Under the pieces are notes generated by a model. It was not told where the DNA came from. It saw only the letters and a program-made list of their open reading frames with translations, and ran no database searches. 10,014 nt of DNA from the NCBI GenBank assembly GCA_938003515.1, contig CALKYL010000128.1, positions 1-10,014 on the forward strand, read 5' to 3'. Origin of the DNA: an uncultured bacterium (lineage in GTDB: Bacteria; Planctomycetota; UBA1135; UBA2386). Positions 6,626-10,014 of the stretch are shown here, piece by piece. The position numbers and the translations under genes are program-made. The stretch's first letter is position 1. Every line of letters begins with the position of its first letter.

Positions 6626-9310
6626 ATGCCGGCCTCTCCGGTGGGATCGGCCGACGCGTATCGGCGCGTCGTGCGCGACTGGCTCGAATCGCTGCACGAG
6701 CACATCGATCGCCACGGCATCGATGGCGCCACCGATCTGCTGGCGCAGCTCGAGCGCGCGGCGACCACGCGCGGCTGGTCCCGGCCGACGCGCCCACCGG
6801 TGACGCAGCCCGTCAACACGATTCCGCACGACCGCGAGCCGCCGTACCCCGGCGACGCCGACGTCGAACGGCGTGTCGAGGCGTTCGTGCGCTGGAACGC
6901 GATGGCGATGGTCGTGCGCGGGAACCGTGAGTCGCCCGGCCTCGGCGGGCACATCTCGACCTACGCGTCGGCGGCGACGCTGTTCGAGACGGGCTTCCAC
7001 CACTTCTTCCGCGGACGTGACGGCGACGGCCCGCACGACCGGCTGTTCCTTCAGGGCCACGCGTCGCCCGGCGTCTATGCGCGCGCCTTCGTCGAGGGGC
7101 GGCTCGGCGCCGACGTCCTCGACGGCTTCCGACGCGAGCTGTCGCGCGGTGGCCCGCCGTCGTACCCGCACCCGCGCACCTGGCCGGAGTTCTGGGAGTA
7201 TCCGACGGTGTCGATGGGGCTCGCGCCGCTGATGGGAATCCATCAGGCGCGCTTCGACCGCTACCTCGTGCGGCGCGGCCTCGCGGCCACTACCGCGCGC
7301 ACGTGGGTGCTGTGCGGCGACGGCGAGATGGACGAGCCCGAGTCTTGCGCCGGGATCAATCTCGCGGTGCGCGAGCGCCTCGCCAACCTCGTCTTCGTCG
7401 TCAACTGCAACCTACAACGCCTCGACGGTCCGGTGCGGCCGAACGCGCGCGTCGTCGACGAACTCGAGGCGCGCTTCGCCGCCGCCGGCTGGCGCGTCGT
7501 CAAGGTGATGTGGGGCGGCGCCTGGGACCCGTTGTTCGCGGCCGACCGCGACGGTGAGCTCGTGGCGCGGCTCGCCGAGACCATCGACGGCGACTGGCAG
7601 CGCTGGGCGGTCGAGGACGGCGCGACGTTCCGCGACGAGCTGTTCGGCACGAGCCGCAGCCTGCTCGAACTCGTCGACGGTCTCGACGACGACGCGATGG
7701 CGCGGCTCGCCCGCGCGCGCGGCGGACACGATCGTCGCAAGGTCCACGCGGCCTACGCAACCGCGGTCGCCGAACGCGAGCGCCCGACCGTCGTGCTCGC
7801 GCAGACGATCAAGGGCTACGGACTCGGCGAGTGGGGCGAGGCCCGGAACGCAACGCACAAGCGCCAGACCCTCGACGACGCGGCGCTGCACGCCTTCCGC
7901 GTGCGCTTCGACGTGCCGATCGCCGATGACGACGTCGCCGACGCGGCCTACGTCGCGCCGGCCGAAGGCTCGCCCGAAGCCCGCTACGTCGCGGCGCGGC
8001 GGCGCGCACTGGGTGGCGCGATGCCGCGGCGCATCGCTCCGTCCTCGCGGCGCGACGTGCCGTCGAAACCGTTCGCGCGGGCGCTGCGCGGCTCCGGTGA
8101 CCGCGAGCTGTCGACGACGGCGGCGCTGGTCCGGCTGCTGACGGCGCTGCTCGACAACGAGGCGATCGGCGAGCTGCTCGTGCCGATCGTGCCCGACGAG
8201 GCTCGTACGTTCGGCATGGAACCGCTGTTCCGCAGCGCCGGCATCCACGCGCCGCGGCCCCCGCGCTACGAGCCCGTCGATGCCGGCACGCTGACGGAGT
8301 ACCGCGAGACGCCCGCGGGCCAGCTGATCGAGCAGGGCATCAGCGAGGCGGGCGCGCTGGCGACGGCGATCGCCGCGGGCACCGCCCACGTCGCGCACGG
8401 CCTGCCGACGGTGCCGTTCTACTTCTTCTACTCGATGTTCGGCTTCCAGCGCGTCGGCGACCTGATCTGGGCGGCCGGCGACTCGCTGGCCCGCGGCTTC
8501 CTGATCGGTGCGACGTCGGGGCGCACGACCCTGAACGGCGAGGGCCTGCAGCACCAGGACGGACACAGTCACCTGCTGGCGATGGCTCATCCGGGGCTCC
8601 GCGCCTACGACACCGCGTTCGCCTACGAGGTCGCCGTGCTCGTCGAGCACGGGCTGCGACGCCCACCCGAACCCGCCCTCGAGGACCTCACCACCCTCAC
8701 CGTCGCGAGCGCGACCCATCGCCACCCGCCGCTGCCCGACGGCGCCCGCGAGGGCATCGTACGGGGCCTCTACGCGCTGCGCCGCGCCGCCCACGACGGT
8801 CGCCCGCGCGTGCGCGTGCTGGCGTCCGGCCCGCTCGTGCACGAGGCGATGCACGCGTGCGACGAACTCGACGGCGACTACGGCGTCTCCGCCGACCTGT
8901 TCGTCGTCACGTCTTGGGGCTCGCTCTACACCGACGCGCTCGCCGCCGAGCGCCGCCGGCGCCTCGGCCGCGGCGAGCGCGCACCGTGGCTGGTGCGCGT
9001 GCTCGGCGAGGGCGACGCGCCGATCGTCGCGGTCTCGGACTTCGTCCAGCACCTGCCGCACGTGCTCGCGCGCTGGACGCCCGGCGAGTTGCACGCGCTC
9101 GGCACGCACGGCTTCGGCCGCAGCGACACGCGCGAAGCGCTGCGCGACCACTTCGAGGTCGACCGGCGGCACGTCGTGCACGCCGCGCTGCACGCGCTCG
9201 CCGTCCGTGACGAGGCGGAGCCCGAAGCCGTCGCCGCCGCCGCCGCCGAGCTGGGCGACGTCCAGGACCCGCCGCCCTATCCGCTTCCCGACGACCAGGA
9301 GACTTCGTGA
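6626..9310 (+). CDS. aceE: Pyruvate dehydrogenase E1 component, homodimeric type
   Basis: An 894-residue protein (E. coli AceE has 887) that uses thiamine diphosphate to decarboxylate pyruvate and acetylate the lipoyl group of E2, feeding acetyl-CoA to the TCA cycle. Known AceE residues are all present at an offset of three to four: H109 in 'GGHI', H145 in 'QGHASPGVYARAF', Y180 in 'SYPHP', the ThDP/Mg motif 'GDGEMDEPES' (231-240) ending at 'NCN' (260-262), K396 in 'KGYG', the mobile-loop residues E405 and H411, D524/E525 in 'PDEARTFGME', E574, Y602 in 'YSMFGFQR', and H643 in 'LQHQDGHSH'. ATG 6626 gives the family length and start ('DWLESLHEHI'). The frame is open back to 5714, but that extension lies antisense to the membrane gene and is Arg-rich. 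Oddities are that the usual 'YYIT..NE.Y' strand (about 687-701) reads 'DLTTLTVASATHRHP', and that 'GTDGFGRSD' reads 'GTHGFGRSD' (H828). It is followed directly by E2, with a GTGA overlap. Confidence 0.97.
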   Translation: MPASPVGSADAYRRVVRDWLESLHEHIDRHGIDGATDLLAQLERAATTRGWSRPTRPPVTQPVNTIPHDREPPYPGDADVERRVEAFVRWNAMAMVVRGNRESPGLGGHISTYASAATLFETGFHHFFRGRDGDGPHDRLFLQGHASPGVYARAFVEGRLGADVLDGFRRELSRGGPPSYPHPRTWPEFWEYPTVSMGLAPLMGIHQARFDRYLVRRGLAATTARTWVLCGDGEMDEPESCAGINLAVRERLANLVFVVNCNLQRLDGPVRPNARVVDELEARFAAAGWRVVKVMWGGAWDPLFAADRDGELVARLAETIDGDWQRWAVEDGATFRDELFGTSRSLLELVDGLDDDAMARLARARGGHDRRKVHAAYATAVAERERPTVVLAQTIKGYGLGEWGEARNATHKRQTLDDAALHAFRVRFDVPIADDDVADAAYVAPAEGSPEARYVAARRRALGGAMPRRIAPSSRRDVPSKPFARALRGSGDRELSTTAALVRLLTALLDNEAIGELLVPIVPDEARTFGMEPLFRSAGIHAPRPPRYEPVDAGTLTEYRETPAGQLIEQGISEAGALATAIAAGTAHVAHGLPTVPFYFFYSMFGFQRVGDLIWAAGDSLARGFLIGATSGRTTLNGEGLQHQDGHSHLLAMAHPGLRAYDTAFAYEVAVLVEHGLRRPPEPALEDLTTLTVASATHRHPPLPDGAREGIVRGLYALRRAAHDGRPRVRVLASGPLVHEAMHACDELDGDYGVSADLFVVTSWGSLYTDALAAERRRRLGRGERAPWLVRVLGEGDAPIVAVSDFVQHLPHVLARWTPGELHALGTHGFGRSDTREALRDHFEVDRRHVVHAALHALAVRDEAEPEAVAAAAAELGDVQDPPPYPLPDDQETS
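9297..9302 (+). promoter_or_regulatory. Strong Shine-Dalgarno AGGAGA for the E2 gene, inside the aceE end
   Basis: AGGAGA lies four bases before GTG 9307 and inside the last aceE codons. It is the best ribosome-binding site in the window and fixes the E2 start. Together with the GTGA overlap it predicts independent yet coupled initiation on one aceE-E2 message. Confidence 0.7.
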
Positions 9311-10014
9311 CCAAGACCCTGAAGCTGCCCTCCCTCGGCGAGTCGGTCGACAGCGGCCGCGTGCTGACCGTGCTCGTTTCCGAAGGCGACGAGATCGACG
9401 TCGAGGATCCGATCCTCGAACTCGAGACCGACAAGGCGACGGTCGAGGTACCGGCACAGCAGGCCGGCGTGGTCGCGAAGGTGCTCGTCGGCGAGGGGGA
9501 CGAGGTCGAGACCGGTCAGGACCTGATCGAACTGCGGGACGACGGCGATCCGGACGACGGATCCGAAGACGACGCACAAGGCTCGGACGGCGGCGAAACG
9601 GGTGAAGGCGCTGCCGAGAGTCCGCGCACCGCGGACGCGGGCGACGCCCGGGACGACGAGGGCGAACGCGGCGGACCGGACGACGACGAGGACGATTCCG
9701 ACGCCGCCGACGGCGATGAGGACGCAGACGCGGAAGACGAAGACGAAGAGGACGGAAAGGACCAGGAAGACGAGGCCGGCGGACGCGACGAACCGGACGA
9801 CCACGAAGGCGACTCCGCCGCCGCCGACGGCGAAGACGACGCAGACGAGGAGGACGAAGACGAGGAGGACGAAGAAGTCGAAGCCGACGGACGTGACGGC
9901 CCACGCGGTGACAGAGATGCGGAGGGCGAGGACGATGGCGACGAGCGACGCAGCGGCGGGGTCGCCGCGGGCCGGCGTCGGAGCGAGCAGGACGAGGATC
10001 GGGGGGCGGCGACG
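9307..10014 (+). CDS. aceF: Dihydrolipoamide acetyltransferase (pyruvate dehydrogenase E2), N-terminal part, cut by right edge
   Basis: 236 codons are visible, with no stop before the edge. Residues 3-77 are a lipoyl domain: 'LKLPSLGESVDSGRVL', then 'DPILELETDKATVEVPA' with the lipoyl-lysine K43, and 'VLVGEGDEVETGQDLIEL'. This domain carries the acetyl group from AceE to coenzyme A. Residues 78-236 are a linker; in E2 proteins a peripheral-subunit-binding domain and the catalytic core normally follow, here beyond the window. Such linkers are typically Ala/Pro-rich, but this one is acidic: residues 124-198 contain 47 Asp/Glu out of 75. Two related copies occur at about 9691-9789 and 9808-9900. 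After residue 198 it becomes mixed, with many Arg. Only one lipoyl domain is seen; more could follow. GTG 9307 overlaps the aceE stop. The symbol rests on adjacency to aceE; a 2-oxoglutarate-type E2 is unlikely in that position. Confidence 0.93.
   Translation, partial: MTKTLKLPSLGESVDSGRVLTVLVSEGDEIDVEDPILELETDKATVEVPAQQAGVVAKVLVGEGDEVETGQDLIELRDDGDPDDGSEDDAQGSDGGETGEGAAESPRTADAGDARDDEGERGGPDDDEDDSDAADGDEDADAEDEDEEDGKDQEDEAGGRDEPDDHEGDSAAADGEDDADEEDEDEEDEEVEADGRDGPRGDRDAEGEDDGDERRSGGVAAGRRRSEQDEDRGAAT
9691..9900 (+). repeat. Imperfect duplication in the acidic E2 linker
   Basis: Two related segments, about 9691-9789 and 9808-9900, are offset by 117 bases (39 codons). Both run Ser, Ala-rich, 'ADG', then an Asp/Glu run containing 'EDEDEED', and then a Gly-Arg-Asp element ('GGRDEPDD' and 'DGRDGPRGD'). 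The second copy is shorter by a few codons. The GAC/GAG/GAA codons make the plus strand strongly purine-rich, which favours expansion by slippage. Confidence 0.55.

Noticed and set aside
9277..9804. A minus-strand frame that looks like a small membrane protein with Val/Leu/Phe runs
   Set aside because: The hydrophobic codons are reverse complements of the GAC/GAG/GAA codons of the acidic E2 linker, so the apparent membrane segments are an artefact.
7412..9904. A long open frame of 830 codons on the minus strand
   Set aside because: It is antisense to aceE and E2, with Arg/Ala/Asp-biased composition and no recognisable motif.
1..10014. A novel defence, mobile or biosynthetic system
   Set aside because: No nuclease-helicase sets, integrases, repeats with spacers, toxin-antitoxin pairs or biosynthetic megasynthases were seen. 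All well-supported genes are envelope, lipid or central-metabolism types.

Overview
A GC-rich window (roughly 70% by eye) of bacterial chromosome with housekeeping-type content. The best guess at origin is a GC-rich Planctomycetota-like or related bacterium, held loosely. The reasons are a homodimeric AceE-type pyruvate dehydrogenase, a multi-BON-domain protein, and at the left edge a secreted-type protein whose 'LEQSF ... YPLVVDP' pattern I associate with planctomycetal extracellular proteins. No rRNA, tRNA, CRISPR array, transposase or phage gene was seen.

Layout. (1) 1-702, minus: the interior of a large secreted-type protein that leaves through the left edge and has no start codon. (2) 744-1982, plus: five BON domains, the first of them cut. 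Items 1 and 2 are divergent, and both lack their N-termini at the same place (about 600-745), so this looks like a breakpoint, either a real rearrangement or an assembly join. (3) 1979-2671 and 2668-4080, plus: a YbhP-like endonuclease/exonuclease/phosphatase-fold protein and a PLD-type cardiolipin synthase. Start and stop codons overlap as GTGA (BON/EEP) and ATGA (EEP/Cls), so the three genes read as one translationally coupled unit. The EEP-Cls pair recalls E. coli ybhP-clsB. (4) 4360-4836, plus: a SRPBCC (polyketide cyclase/dehydrase-like) protein. (5) 4973-6184, minus: a four-segment membrane protein whose soluble N-terminal half carries what may be a decayed metallopeptidase motif. It converges on gene 4, with a hairpin between them. 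(6) A 441-base divergent spacer with no convincing gene, carrying an 8-G run. (7) 6626-9310, plus: aceE, complete, and (8) 9307-10014, plus: the E2 acyltransferase gene, cut by the right edge. These two overlap by GTGA, and a strong Shine-Dalgarno lies inside the aceE end.

How the genes work together. AceE decarboxylates pyruvate and passes the acetyl group to the lipoyl-lysine of E2, so genes 7 and 8 encode consecutive steps of one complex. Genes 2-4 suggest an envelope or phospholipid theme: BON domains are thought to bind phospholipid surfaces and Cls makes cardiolipin. This is inference from context.

I do not see an undescribed multi-gene system here. The points most worth a second look are the double decapitation near 660-745, the very acidic internally repeated linker of E2, the membrane protein with a degenerate zinc motif, and the G-rich leader of aceE.
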